A stretch of DNA of 64,000 nt, from positions 62,001 to 126,000 of the forward strand of contig JFHF01000013.1 in NCBI GenBank assembly GCA_000648925.1, in the 5' to 3' direction. The position numbers and the translations under genes were made by a program. The DNA is from Caballeronia jiangsuensis (GTDB lineage: Bacteria; Pseudomonadota; Gammaproteobacteria; Burkholderiales; Burkholderiaceae). This document shows, piece by piece, positions 9,044 to 19,640 of this stretch (position 1 is its first letter; each line of letters opens with the position of its first letter). The notes under the pieces are model-generated. The model was not told the origin of the DNA and made no database searches. It saw only the letters and a program-made list of their open reading frames with translations.

Positions 9044-9355
9044 ATGATCAAGGCATTCGTTCCCGCACTCGTCATCGCCACCGCTCTGGCCGCTCCGACT
9101 TTCGCGTTCGCGCAAAGCAACGGCCCGGTGACCCGCGCTCAAGTGCGCGCGGAACTGGTCCAGCTTGAAAAGGCCGGCTACAACCCGTCGACCGATCGCG
9201 TGGACTACCCGCAAAACATTCAGGCCGCAGAAGCGCGTGTGCACGCTGAGAACGGTGGATCGGCTTACGGTCCTTCGGTCGCCGGCACGTCGAATTCCGG
9301 CGCCCGCGTGAGCGCACCGATGTCGGGCCGTAACTCGGTCTACTTCGGCAACTGA
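9044..9355 (+). CDS. Small exported DUF4148 family protein
   Basis: A 103-residue protein with a Sec signal peptide (MIKAFVPALVIATALAAPTFAFA, cleavage near AFA-QS) and the DUF4148 core TRAQVRAELVQLEKAGYNP...YPQNIQAAEARV. The family is expanded in Burkholderiaceae and has no known function; members are predicted periplasmic or secreted. The C-terminus is Gly/Ser-rich and ends VYFGN. It has a strong ribosome site, its own promoter region and a repeat-rich 3' untranslated region ending in a strong terminator, suggesting high expression as a single-gene message. A related gene lies at 46064 on the other strand. Confidence 0.92.
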   Translation: MIKAFVPALVIATALAAPTFAFAQSNGPVTRAQVRAELVQLEKAGYNPSTDRVDYPQNIQAAEARVHAENGGSAYGPSVAGTSNSGARVSAPMSGRNSVYFGN

Positions 9356-9508
9356 TCGAAGGCAGTAGCAGTGGCAGCAGCAGTGATTCGTTGTAGCGGT
9401 AGATGGTGCAGCAGCAAGCGTTGGCAGTAGAGCAGTATCTTGCGAGAAAAGCAGTAGCAGTACCGCAGTAACGTAGTAAGACAGTAGAGAAGCAAGCAGC
9501 AAGTCGAA
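9356..9508 (+). repeat. AGCAGTAG-type quasi-repetitive 3' untranslated region
   Basis: From the DUF4148 stop to its terminator lie ~150 bases dominated by irregular copies of GCAGTAG, GGCAGCAGCAGT, GTAGCAGTA and AGCAAGCAGCAAG, almost without C-rich or self-complementary stretches. No reading frame is supported. It would be transcribed as an unusually long, purine-rich, weakly structured tail. Confidence 0.7.
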
Positions 9509-9540
9509 CGCCGGCCGCTATCGAGCGGCCGGCGTTTTTT
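9509..9540. terminator. Strong intrinsic terminator between DUF4148 gene and tetR
   Basis: A perfect 11-bp stem (CGCCGGCCGCT / AGCGGCCGGCG) with an ATCG loop and six Ts. It terminates the plus-strand DUF4148 message. The stop codon of the convergent tetR gene begins within the T-run. Confidence 0.93.
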
Positions 9541-10276
9541 ATTGCGTGTTCCGGTCTGCTTCGACGCGCGGGGACACCGCGCCGCATGCGCGAAGCACGA
9601 GGCGCACGACTTCCTCCGTCTGCTCGTCGAAGGCCTTGCGCGTGAGTGCGCGCTTGCCCTTCAACGCGCGGATCTGCGCATCGAAGTCGGCGTAGTGCTG
9701 CGTGATCGCCCAGATCATGAACATGAACGTGTCCGGCTCGACGGGCGCGAGCAGGCCACGCGCGACCCAGCTTTCGATCACGATGACGCGCGTATCGAGC
9801 CACGGTTTCACGCGCTCGTTGAGGATGTCCTGCATGTGATGCGCGCCGTGGATGATCTCGCTCGCCCACACCTTCGAGCCGAGCGGCCTGCGTCTCGACA
9901 ACTCCATCTTCGCGCGCACGTAGCCGCCGATCGCTTCGACCGGATCGTCGCTGCATTCGAAAGTGTCCGCCGCGCGATGCCAGTCCTCGAACAAATCTTC
10001 CAGTACGCGTCGATAGAGCGCGAGCTTCGTCGGGAAGTAGTAATGCAGGTTGGCTTTCGGCAATCCGGCACGCTCGGCGATCATCGCCGTGCTCGCGCCT
10101 TCCAGTCCCTTCTCCGCGAAAACCTCTTCGGCGCACGCCAGAAGTTGCGCTTCGTTGCTCTCGCGAATCTGCGCCTTGCGTCGCCGCAAAGGTGGCGCAG
10201 CGTGCTCGCGTTCGGTGATGCCGTCGGTCGCGTCGTCGTGTCTCATCGTCGAATTTTTCTGCCGTGTGTGCCGCAT
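9539..10276 (-). CDS. TetR family regulator, RutR-like
   Basis: A 245-residue TetR repressor. The HTH (ASTAMIAERAGLPKANLHYYFPTKLALYRRVL) sits at ~57-90 after an unusually long polar N-terminus. The C-terminal region (GSKVWASEIIHGAHHMQDIL, LDTRVIVIESWVARGLL) resembles the RutR/YcdC C-terminal domain, which senses uracil or thymine in E. coli. It is divergent from the pyrimidine catabolism operon and a RutR-like palindrome lies in the intergenic space, so it is the probable pathway repressor. Start at 10276 has GAGG four bases upstream; an in-frame ATG at 10246 is the alternative. Confidence 0.88.
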   Translation of the reverse strand: MRHTRQKNSTMRHDDATDGITEREHAAPPLRRRKAQIRESNEAQLLACAEEVFAEKGLEGASTAMIAERAGLPKANLHYYFPTKLALYRRVLEDLFEDWHRAADTFECSDDPVEAIGGYVRAKMELSRRRPLGSKVWASEIIHGAHHMQDILNERVKPWLDTRVIVIESWVARGLLAPVEPDTFMFMIWAITQHYADFDAQIRALKGKRALTRKAFDEQTEEVVRLVLRACGAVSPRVEADRNTQ

Positions 10277-10622
10277 CGTGCCTCATTCGCGCCGTTCATG
10301 CACGCGGCGCTGCATCGCGTCGAAAATGGCGTCGCGGCCAGTGCTGGTCGATGCTGCATTGCAATGGCACGCTTATCGCTTAGGTTTGCTCCGTGTTTGT
10401 CCGCACACGAAAGACGTTGATTTGCTTATTTTAATCGGCTACAACCTGTCCAAATGGACAGGATTTGAAGAGCGCTCGAAGTACTGAAGAAGCGCGTCGT
10501 TTGCATCATTCATCGCATAACAGAAAGCGTGCACCGGGCGCGTGCAGCGTCGCACCGCAAACGCCCGGCATGCACGAAACGAAGTCACTCACATACGAAG
10601 TCGATCGTAAGGAGCGAGGCGA
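10277..10622. other. Divergent intergenic region of the pyrimidine operon
   Basis: A 346-bp space between the divergent tetR gene and the catabolic operon. It holds the palindrome at 10445, an A/T-rich patch near 10420-10435 and a GGAGCGAGGCG ribosome site before 10623. The promoters of both transcripts should lie here. No small gene is supported. Confidence 0.65.
10445..10462. promoter_or_regulatory. Candidate RutR-like operator
   Basis: CCTGTCCA-AA-TGGACAGG is a perfect 8-bp inverted repeat with a 2-bp spacer. Its inner CCAnnTGG layout matches the known RutR box TTGACCAnnTGGTCAA. The next gene on one side is a RutR-like repressor and on the other the pyrimidine operon, so it is the likely operator. 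Confidence 0.7.
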
Positions 10623-11903
10623 ATGAACGTCGTAACGGATGCAATCAGAGAGGCTGGTCTCGATACGTCCATCAAGGTAAATGGTCAACGTCTGTGGGAT
10701 AGCCTGATGACGATGGCCAAGATCGGCGCAACACCCAAGGGCGGCGTCTGCCGCCTCGCGCTGACCGATCTCGACAGGGAAGGGCGCGATCTCATCGTCA
10801 GTTGGGCGAAGGAGGCGGGCTGCACGGTGAGCATCGATCAGATGGGCAACGTGTTCATGCGCCGCGCCGGGCGCAACCCCGATGCGCTGCCGGTCATGAC
10901 CGGCTCTCATGCGGATTCGCAACCGACGGGCGGCCGCTTCGACGGCATCTACGGCGTGCTCGGCGGACTCGAAGTGATCCGCTCGCTCAACGATCGCGGC
11001 ATCGAAACCGAGCATCCTATCGAAGTGGTCATCTGGACCAACGAGGAAGGTTCGCGCTTCGCGCCCGCAATGGTCGCATCGGGCGTGTTCGCGGGCGTGT
11101 TCTCGCTCGACTACGGCCTTTCGCGCAAGGACGTCGACGGCAAGACGATCGGCGAGGAACTGAAGCGCATCGGTTACGCGGGCGATCTGCCGTGCGGCGG
11201 CCGCAAGCTGCATGCGGCGTTCGAACTGCACATCGAGCAAGGCCCGATTCTCGAAGCCGAGGACAAGACGATCGGCGTCGTCACCGATGCGCAAGGCCAG
11301 CGCTGGTACGAGATCACGCTGACGGGCCAGGAAGCGCACGCGGGCCCGACGCCCATGCCGCGCCGCAAGGACGCGCTGCTCGGCGCGTCGCGCGTGGTGG
11401 ATCTCGTGAACCGCATCGGCCTCGACAACGCGCCGCTCGCCTGCGCGACGGTCGGCATGATGCAGGTGCATCCGAACTCGCGCAACGTGATTCCGGGCCG
11501 CGTGTTCTTCACCGTCGATTTCCGTCATCCCGACGATGCCGTGCTCGCACGCATGGACGCCGCACTGCGCGAAGGTGTCGCGCGCATCGCCGGCGAGATC
11601 GGCTTGCAGACCGAACTCGAACAGATCTTCTACTACGAGCCCGTCAGATTCGATGCCGCTTGCGTCGCGTCCGTGCGCGCGGCGGCGCAGCGCTTCGGCT
11701 ATTCGCATCGCGACATGGTGTCGGGCGCGGGCCACGATGCGTGCTACCTCTCGCAGGTCGCGCCGACATCGATGGTATTCGTGCCGTGCGTAGACGGCAT
11801 CAGCCATAACGAAATCGAAGACGCGAGTCAGGAGTGGATCGAGGCGGGCGCGAACGTGCTCCTGCACGCGATGCTCGAGCGCGCTTCCGAACCCGCTTCG
11901 TAA
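10623..11903 (+). CDS. Zn-dependent N-carbamoyl amide hydrolase (probable beta-ureidopropionase)
   Basis: A 426-residue M20-family amidohydrolase of the HyuC/AmaB/PydC type. Members hydrolyse N-carbamoyl amino acids; in this operon the natural substrate would be N-carbamoyl-beta-alanine, giving beta-alanine, CO2 and ammonia. Seen: GSHADSQPTGGRFDGIYGVLG near residue 94-114 with metal-binding His/Asp, WTNEEGSRFAP near 138 with paired Glu, ELHIEQGPILE near 203 and the C-terminal SGAGHDACYLS with another metal ligand. It is the first operon gene, with Shine-Dalgarno GGAGCGAGG. L-carbamoylase or allantoate activity is possible, but the PreTA neighbours favour ureidopropionase. Confidence 0.9.
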   Translation: MNVVTDAIREAGLDTSIKVNGQRLWDSLMTMAKIGATPKGGVCRLALTDLDREGRDLIVSWAKEAGCTVSIDQMGNVFMRRAGRNPDALPVMTGSHADSQPTGGRFDGIYGVLGGLEVIRSLNDRGIETEHPIEVVIWTNEEGSRFAPAMVASGVFAGVFSLDYGLSRKDVDGKTIGEELKRIGYAGDLPCGGRKLHAAFELHIEQGPILEAEDKTIGVVTDAQGQRWYEITLTGQEAHAGPTPMPRRKDALLGASRVVDLVNRIGLDNAPLACATVGMMQVHPNSRNVIPGRVFFTVDFRHPDDAVLARMDAALREGVARIAGEIGLQTELEQIFYYEPVRFDAACVASVRAAAQRFGYSHRDMVSGAGHDACYLSQVAPTSMVFVPCVDGISHNEIEDASQEWIEAGANVLLHAMLERASEPAS

Positions 11904-11991
11904 AGCAGGTCTCTTTTCGTCTTACGTTCAACGTCGTCCGCGCCATTGCGCGCGGATGACGGGCACTCGTTCGTCCCCACAAGGAACGCGC

Positions 11992-13326
11992 ATGACCATA
12001 AAAATGACCGGCGATATCGCGAGCCATCGCCTCACGCAGGAACAGCTCGCATGTGAATTTTCGGACGTCGCGCCGTTGCTCGACGCCACCGCCGCGGCTG
12101 CCGCCTCGAGCCGCTGCCACTATTGCTACGACGCGCCGTGCGTGCAGGCGTGCCCGACGAGCATCGACATTCCGGGCTTTATCCGCAAGATCGGCAACGG
12201 CAACCTGAAGGGCGCGGCCGTCGATATCCTTTCGGCCAATCCGCTCGGCGGCATGTGCGCGCGCGTGTGCCCGACCGAGATCCTTTGCGAAGGGAGTTGC
12301 GTACGCAATCATCCGGGCGACGAGCCCGTGAAAATAGGCGCGCTGCAGCGTCACGCAACCGATTGGGCGATGGCCAAAGGCGAGCCGCTTTTCAAACGCG
12401 CGCCGGAGACGGGCCGGCGCGTGGCGATCGTCGGTGCGGGACCGGCGGGGCTTGCATGTGCATATCGGCTCGCGCTGGCCGGACATCAAGCGGTGATTTT
12501 CGATGCGCGTGAGAAGCCCGGCGGCCTGAACGAATACGGCATCGCCGCGTACAAGACGGTCGAGGATTACGCGCAGCGCGAGATCGAATGGCTGTATTCG
12601 ATCGGCGGTATCGAGATCAAGGCGGGCCATGCGCTCGGCCGCGACTTCACGCTCGACGAATTGCGCAAGCAGTACGACGCGGTGTTCATCGGCTTCGGTC
12701 TTGCGGGCGTGCGCGAACTGGCGCTCGAAGGCGAGGCCTTGGACGGCGTGATGAACGCGGTCGATTTCATCGAGCAGGTGCGCCAGGCCGACGATCTCGC
12801 GACGGTGCCTGTCGGTCGGCGCGTCGTGGTGATCGGCGGCGGCAATACCGCGGTCGATGCCTGCGTGCAAAGCCGGAAGCTCGGCGCGACGAACGTGACG
12901 ATGGTGTATCGGCGCGGCGTCGAGAACATGAGCGCGACGTGGGCCGAGCGCGAGTTCGCGCAGACCAACGGCGTGAGCATCGTCACGCACGCGAAGCCGG
13001 TGCGTCTTATCGGCGCTGACGGGCGCGTGACCGGCGTCGAATTCGAGCGCGACACGGAGCGTTTCGTTATCGATGCGGACATGGTGCTGAAGGCGATCGG
13101 TCAGACGCTCGTGCCCATCGGCATCGACCGCGCGTTGCTGACACTGGACGGCGGCCGCATCGTCACCGACGAGAACCGTCAGACGACGCTCGCGAAAGTG
13201 TGGGCCGGCGGCGATTGCGCGACCCACGAAGGACTCGATCTCACCGTGCAGGCCGTGCAGGACGGCAAGCTCGCGGCGGCGTCCATCGACGCGTCGTTCG
13301 AGCTGACTGCGATCAAAGCCGCCTGA
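11992..13326 (+). CDS. preT: Dihydropyrimidine dehydrogenase subunit PreT
   Basis: A 444-residue flavoprotein that takes electrons from NADH and passes them to PreA for reduction of uracil or thymine. Seen: an N-terminal iron-sulfur domain with CHYCYDAPCVQACPTSIDIP and GGMCARVCPTEILCEGSC, then an FAD-binding GAGPAGLACA near 146-155, a GGG-type NAD-binding motif VVVIGGGNTAVDAC near 276-289 and the C-terminal VWAGGDCATHEGLDL. Start at 11992 has AAGGAA upstream and precedes the first Cys cluster properly. It is 23 bp before preA. Confidence 0.95.
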   Translation: MTIKMTGDIASHRLTQEQLACEFSDVAPLLDATAAAAASSRCHYCYDAPCVQACPTSIDIPGFIRKIGNGNLKGAAVDILSANPLGGMCARVCPTEILCEGSCVRNHPGDEPVKIGALQRHATDWAMAKGEPLFKRAPETGRRVAIVGAGPAGLACAYRLALAGHQAVIFDAREKPGGLNEYGIAAYKTVEDYAQREIEWLYSIGGIEIKAGHALGRDFTLDELRKQYDAVFIGFGLAGVRELALEGEALDGVMNAVDFIEQVRQADDLATVPVGRRVVVIGGGNTAVDACVQSRKLGATNVTMVYRRGVENMSATWAEREFAQTNGVSIVTHAKPVRLIGADGRVTGVEFERDTERFVIDADMVLKAIGQTLVPIGIDRALLTLDGGRIVTDENRQTTLAKVWAGGDCATHEGLDLTVQAVQDGKLAAASIDASFELTAIKAA

Positions 13327-13349
13327 CCAACATAAGGAGCCGCATAAAC

Positions 13350-14636
13350 ATGGCCGATCTGACTTGCAACATCGCCGGCATCACATCGCCGAATCCTTTC
13401 TGGCTCGCATCCGCGCCGCCGACCGACAAGGCTTATAACGTCAACCGCGCGTTCGAGGCGGGCTGGGGCGGCGTCGTGTGGAAGACGCTCGGGCTCGATC
13501 CGCACGTCGTCAACGTGAGTTCGCGTTACGGCGCGGTGCAATGGAACGGGCAGCGCATCGCGGGATTGAACAACATCGAGCTGATCACCGATCGTCCGCT
13601 CGATGTGAACCTGCGCGAGATAGAGCAAGTGAAGCGCGACTGGCCGGACCGCGCGCTGATCGTCTCGCTGATGGTCCCGTGCAACGAGAAGGACTGGAAG
13701 CGGATCCTCACGCAGGTGGAGGACACGGGCGCCGATGCGGTCGAACTGAACTTCGGCTGTCCGCATGGCATGAGCGAGCGCGGCATGGGCGCGGCGGTGG
13801 GGCAGGTGCCTGAATACGTCGAGATGGTCACGCGCTGGGTGAAGGAAGGCACGAAGCTGCCGTGTCTCGTGAAGCTCACGCCGAACATCAGCGATATCCG
13901 CATGGGCTCGCGCGCCGCGTTCAAGGGCGGCGCGGACGGTGTGTCGCTGATCAACACGATCAACTCCATCGTCGCCGTCGATCTCGACGAGATGGCGCCG
14001 ATGCCGACCGTCGATGGCAAGGGTACGCACGGCGGTTACTGCGGTCCCGCCGTGAAGCCGATCGCGCTCAACATGGTCGCGGAAATCGCACGCGATCCGG
14101 AGACGCCGAATCTGCCGATCTCGGGCATCGGCGGCATTTCGTCGTGGCGCGATGCAGCGGAATTCATGGTGCTCGGCGCGGGCAGCGTGCAGGTGTGCAC
14201 GGCGGCGATGCACTACGGCTTTCGCATCGTGTCCGATCTCGCCGATGGCCTGTCGAACTGGATGGACGAGAAAGGCTACGCGACGCTCGACGACATTCGC
14301 GGCCGTGCCGTGCCGAACGTCACGGACTGGAAGTACCTCAATCTCAAGTACGACATCAAGGCGCGCATCGATCAGGACAAGTGCATCCAGTGCGGGCTGT
14401 GTCATATCGCGTGCGAGGACACGTCGCATCAGGCGATCCTGAAGGAGAAGGACGGCAAGCGGCATTTCGAAGTGGTCGATTCGGAATGCGTCGGCTGCAA
14501 TCTGTGCATGCACGTGTGTCCGGTCGAGCAGTGCATCACGATGGAACGCGTCGATGCGGGCGAGTACGCGAACTGGACCACGCATCCGAACAATCCCGCT
14601 CGCGTCGATGCGGAAGAGCCCGCGAAAGCGGCATAA
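13350..14636 (+). CDS. preA: Dihydropyrimidine dehydrogenase subunit PreA
   Basis: A 428-residue catalytic subunit that reduces uracil and thymine to their 5,6-dihydro forms. The N-terminal ~330 residues form an FMN-binding TIM barrel (NPFWLASAPPTDKAYN, ELNFGCPHGMSERGMG, VKLTPNISDI). The catalytic base Cys is the one in NFGCPHG. The C-terminus carries two [4Fe-4S] motifs, CIQCGLCHIAC and CVGCNLCMHVC, which receive electrons from PreT. AAGGAG precedes the ATG. Together with the flanking hydrolases it defines the reductive pyrimidine pathway. Confidence 0.96.
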   Translation: MADLTCNIAGITSPNPFWLASAPPTDKAYNVNRAFEAGWGGVVWKTLGLDPHVVNVSSRYGAVQWNGQRIAGLNNIELITDRPLDVNLREIEQVKRDWPDRALIVSLMVPCNEKDWKRILTQVEDTGADAVELNFGCPHGMSERGMGAAVGQVPEYVEMVTRWVKEGTKLPCLVKLTPNISDIRMGSRAAFKGGADGVSLINTINSIVAVDLDEMAPMPTVDGKGTHGGYCGPAVKPIALNMVAEIARDPETPNLPISGIGGISSWRDAAEFMVLGAGSVQVCTAAMHYGFRIVSDLADGLSNWMDEKGYATLDDIRGRAVPNVTDWKYLNLKYDIKARIDQDKCIQCGLCHIACEDTSHQAILKEKDGKRHFEVVDSECVGCNLCMHVCPVEQCITMERVDAGEYANWTTHPNNPARVDAEEPAKAA

Positions 14637-14702
14637 ACATAACGTAGCGCTCGTCGCCGTTGAAACCCATGATCAACCGCACACTCAACCGGAGTGCATC
14701 CG

Positions 14703-16190
14703 ATGAATCAGACAGCGCATAACGTCGAGACGAGCAGTCTGTATAACGAGGACCTCGCGCCGACCGGCCCCGCGCAGCGCACCTGGAAGTGGTATCACTT
14801 CGCGGCGCTGTGGGTCGGCATGGTGATGAATATCGCTTCATACATGCTGGCAGCGGGCCTCACCGATCAGGGCATGTCGCCGTGGCAGGCCGTGTTGACG
14901 GTCCTGTTCGGCAATCTGATCGTGCTCGTGCCGATGTTGCTGATCGGACATGCGGGCGCGAAGCACGGCATTCCGTACGCGGTGCTCGTGCGTTCGTCGT
15001 TCGGCACGCAGGGCGCGAAGCTGCCCGCATTGCTGCGCGCGATCGTCGCGTGTGGATGGTACGGCATTCAGACGTGGCTGGGCGGCAGCGCGATCTATAC
15101 GCTCGTGAACATTCTCACGGGCAATGCCTTGCATGGCGCGGCGCTGCCGCTCATCGACATCTCGGTGGGGCAGCTCGCGTGTTTTCTCGTGTTCTGGGCG
15201 TTGCAGCTCTACTTCATCTGGCATGGCACGGATTCGATCCGCTGGCTCGAAAGCTGGTCCGCGCCGATCAAGGTCGTGATGTGCATCGCGCTCGTGTGGT
15301 GGGCGACGAGCAAGGCGGGCGGACTCGGTTCGATGCTCTCGGCGCCGTCGCAGTTCGTCGCGGGCGGCAAGAAGGAAGGGCTTTTCTGGGCGACGTTCTG
15401 GCCGGGCCTCACCGCGATGGTCGGCTTCTGGGCGACGCTCGCGCTCAATATCCCGGACTTCACGCGTTTCGCGCGCACGCAACGCGATCAGATGATCGGG
15501 CAGACGATCGGCCTTCCTGTACCGATGGCGCTGCTTTCGGTGATCTCGGTGGTCGTCACGTCGGCGACGGTCGTGATCTACGGCAAGGCGATCTGGGACC
15601 CGATCGATCTCACGAGCCGCATGACGGGCATCGGCGTGGGCATTGCGCTCGTCATCCTCACGCTCGATACGATGTGCTGCAATCTCGCGGCCAATCTCGT
15701 CGGACCGGCTTACGATTTTTCGAGCCTGTGGCCGAAGGGCATTTCGTATCGCGCGGGCGGCATGATTACGGCGACGATCGCCATCGTCATGATGCCGTGG
15801 AAGATTCTCGCTACCACGCAGGGGTATATCTTCACGTGGCTCGTGGGGTATTCGGCGCTGCTCGGGCCGGTTGCGGGGATTCTGATGGTGGATTACTTCT
15901 TTATTCGCGGCACGCGGCTCGATCAGCGAGAGCTTTTCGACGAGGACGGCGAGTATTCGTATAGCAACGGGTGGAACCTGGCGGCGGTCGTGGCGTTGCT
16001 CGTCGGCGTGTTGCCGAATCTGCCGGGGTTTTTGCATACGGCGTTTCCTGCTTCGTTTCCGGGGGTGCCTGCGTTCTTTAATACGCTCTATACCTATGCG
16101 TGGTTCGTGGGGCTCGTGCTTGCGGCTGTCGTCTATGGATCTTGGATGAAGTTGCGAGGGAGCCCTCGGGCGGGGGTTTTGAGTGCTTGA
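14703..16190 (+). CDS. NCS1 family nucleobase:cation symporter
   Basis: A 495-residue membrane protein with about twelve hydrophobic segments, of the NCS1 family (allantoin, uracil, cytosine or hydantoin uptake). Seen: the cytosolic start LYNEDLAPTGPAQRTWKWYHFAALWVGMV typical of PucI/Mhp1-like members, GMSPWQAVLTVLFGNLIVL and the NIPDFTRFAR loop in the middle. Its position in the PreTA operon suggests uracil, thymine or dihydropyrimidine import. GGAG lies eight bases before the ATG. After it the operon is interrupted by a 0.6 kb repeat before the dihydropyrimidinase gene. Confidence 0.94.
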   Translation: MNQTAHNVETSSLYNEDLAPTGPAQRTWKWYHFAALWVGMVMNIASYMLAAGLTDQGMSPWQAVLTVLFGNLIVLVPMLLIGHAGAKHGIPYAVLVRSSFGTQGAKLPALLRAIVACGWYGIQTWLGGSAIYTLVNILTGNALHGAALPLIDISVGQLACFLVFWALQLYFIWHGTDSIRWLESWSAPIKVVMCIALVWWATSKAGGLGSMLSAPSQFVAGGKKEGLFWATFWPGLTAMVGFWATLALNIPDFTRFARTQRDQMIGQTIGLPVPMALLSVISVVVTSATVVIYGKAIWDPIDLTSRMTGIGVGIALVILTLDTMCCNLAANLVGPAYDFSSLWPKGISYRAGGMITATIAIVMMPWKILATTQGYIFTWLVGYSALLGPVAGILMVDYFFIRGTRLDQRELFDEDGEYSYSNGWNLAAVVALLVGVLPNLPGFLHTAFPASFPGVPAFFNTLYTYAWFVGLVLAAVVYGSWMKLRGSPRAGVLSA

Positions 16191-16212
16191 TGTCTTTTTC
16201 GGTTTTGGTGGT

Positions 16213-18359
<2,147 letters not shown>

Positions 18360-18370
18360 CGCGCACCCGA

Positions 18371-18409
18371 CGACAAAGCCCCGCGCCCTCGCGACGCGGG
18401 GCTTTGTCG
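18371..18409 (+). terminator. Terminator of the pyrimidine operon
   Basis: A perfect 15-bp stem (18371-18385 with 18395-18409) starting 12 bases after the dihydropyrimidinase stop, with a 9-nt loop and a short T-containing tail (GTATT). The GGGGCTTTGTCG arm includes three Ts that could act as part of the U-tract. Confidence 0.85.
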
Positions 18410-18479
18410 TATTCGGAGACGCTTTCACGCGCTTGCAAGCATAATCCGGCAGCCTGTCTATTTTTCGCGCCGCCGAATC

Positions 18480-19250
18480 ATGCCGATGAAAACCACGATC
18501 AAACTTCGCCGTCTCGCCGCGCTGTGCGTGCTTTGTCTGCCGCTCGCGTGCGCGGCCAATCCGAATGCGCTGTGGGAGATCGTCCACGATTATTGCGAGC
18601 CGGCGGCCGAGGGCGCGCACGTTCAGCAAAAATGCGCGGACGTGAACCTCGCGGGCGGTTATGCGGTGCTGAAGGATCTCGTCGGCATCGCGCAATATCT
18701 GCTGATTCCGACTGCGCGCGTGAGCGGCATCGAAAGTCCCGAACTGCTCGCGCCCGATGCGCCGAACTACTTTCGCGACGCGTGGAATGCGCGCGCTTAC
18801 GTGGATCGCGCGTTGCGCAGAACCTTGCCGCGCGATGAAGTTTCGCTTGCGATCAATTCCGCGAGCGGGCGCACTCAGAATCAGTTGCACATTCATATCG
18901 ATTGCCTCGCGTCCGATGTCGCGCAGACGCTGCGCGAAGTGGGGCCGGGCATCGGCACGGAGTGGAAGCCGCTGCCGGTGAGACTGCGCGGTCATGTCTA
19001 CAGCGCGATGCGCATCGACGATGCCGATCTCACCCACACCGATCCCTTCAAGCTGCTTGCGCCCTATGCCGCCAGCCGCGGTCAGACGATGGGCGAACAG
19101 ACGCTGCTGCTCGCGGGCGCCGTGCGCAGCGATGGCGCACCGGTGTTCTTTCTGCTCAACGATCACGTTCAGCCGGGCGACTGGGCATCGTCGGAGGAAC
19201 TGCAGGATCACACGTGCGCGCTGGCCAATCGGTCTATAGAAAAGCCTTGA
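18480..19250 (+). CDS. cdh: CDP-diacylglycerol pyrophosphatase-like protein
   Basis: A 256-residue exported or membrane-anchored hydrolase like E. coli Cdh, which splits CDP-diacylglycerol into CMP and phosphatidate. Seen: an N-terminal hydrophobic segment with Cys residues (LAALCVLCLPLACAANPNALW), the AQYLLIPTARVSGIESPELL stretch and the HIT-like motif QLHIHIDCL near residue 137, whose histidines match the catalytic HxHxx pattern. Two ATGs, at 18480 and 18486, are possible; neither has a strong ribosome site. It follows the terminator of the pyrimidine operon, so it is transcribed separately. A short noncoding gap follows before the toxin-antitoxin pair. Confidence 0.88.
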   Translation: MPMKTTIKLRRLAALCVLCLPLACAANPNALWEIVHDYCEPAAEGAHVQQKCADVNLAGGYAVLKDLVGIAQYLLIPTARVSGIESPELLAPDAPNYFRDAWNARAYVDRALRRTLPRDEVSLAINSASGRTQNQLHIHIDCLASDVAQTLREVGPGIGTEWKPLPVRLRGHVYSAMRIDDADLTHTDPFKLLAPYAASRGQTMGEQTLLLAGAVRSDGAPVFFLLNDHVQPGDWASSEELQDHTCALANRSIEKP

Positions 19251-19361
19251 GGTTTTGCGGAAGAATGAAGTGACGCGAATGTTTCGGAGTTCGGATTAAA
19301 TGACAGTCCGCAAATCAGAACTTTCGTGCCTTGTCACTTCTACTTTTGGGAACCACAATGA

Positions 19362-19640
19362 ATGCTCTTCGACGACATTACTTTTGACCCGTTGAAGGAC
19401 GCGATCAATCGAATTCAGCACGGCGTGTCGCTCGGTCTTGCGAGAGAGATCGCATGGGACGATGTCGTGCTGGAAGTGGACGATCGTCGCGATTATGGAG
19501 AGGTTCGTGAGGTGGGCTATGCGCCTATCCGCGGACGTATGTTCTGCGTGGTACTCACGTGGAGAAACGAAGCGCGGCGCATCATCAGTCTGCGCCGCGC
19601 AAACAAAAGAGAGATGAAGCAAAATGGAACGGATGTATAA
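19362..19640 (+). CDS. brnT: BrnT-like toxin
   Basis: A 92-residue protein matching the BrnT RelE-fold ribonuclease toxins. Seen: the family opening FDPLKDAINRIQHGVSLGLAREI, the EVREVGYAPIRGRMFCVVLTWRNEARRIISLRRANKRE core with the conserved RxxxVxxxxR and late RISxRxAxxxE type signature. BrnT inhibits translation by cleaving RNA and is neutralised by BrnA. The stop codon lies inside the next gene (17-nt overlap), the usual toxin-first order. No clear operator palindrome was found in the 111 bp upstream. Whether it is active cannot be judged from sequence. Confidence 0.9.
   Translation: MLFDDITFDPLKDAINRIQHGVSLGLAREIAWDDVVLEVDDRRDYGEVREVGYAPIRGRMFCVVLTWRNEARRIISLRRANKREMKQNGTDV

Noticed and set aside
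9356..9508. Possible CRISPR or regular tandem array in the AGCAGTAG-rich tail
   Set aside because: Units are irregular in length and spacing with no unique spacers, so this is a low-complexity repeat tail, not an array.
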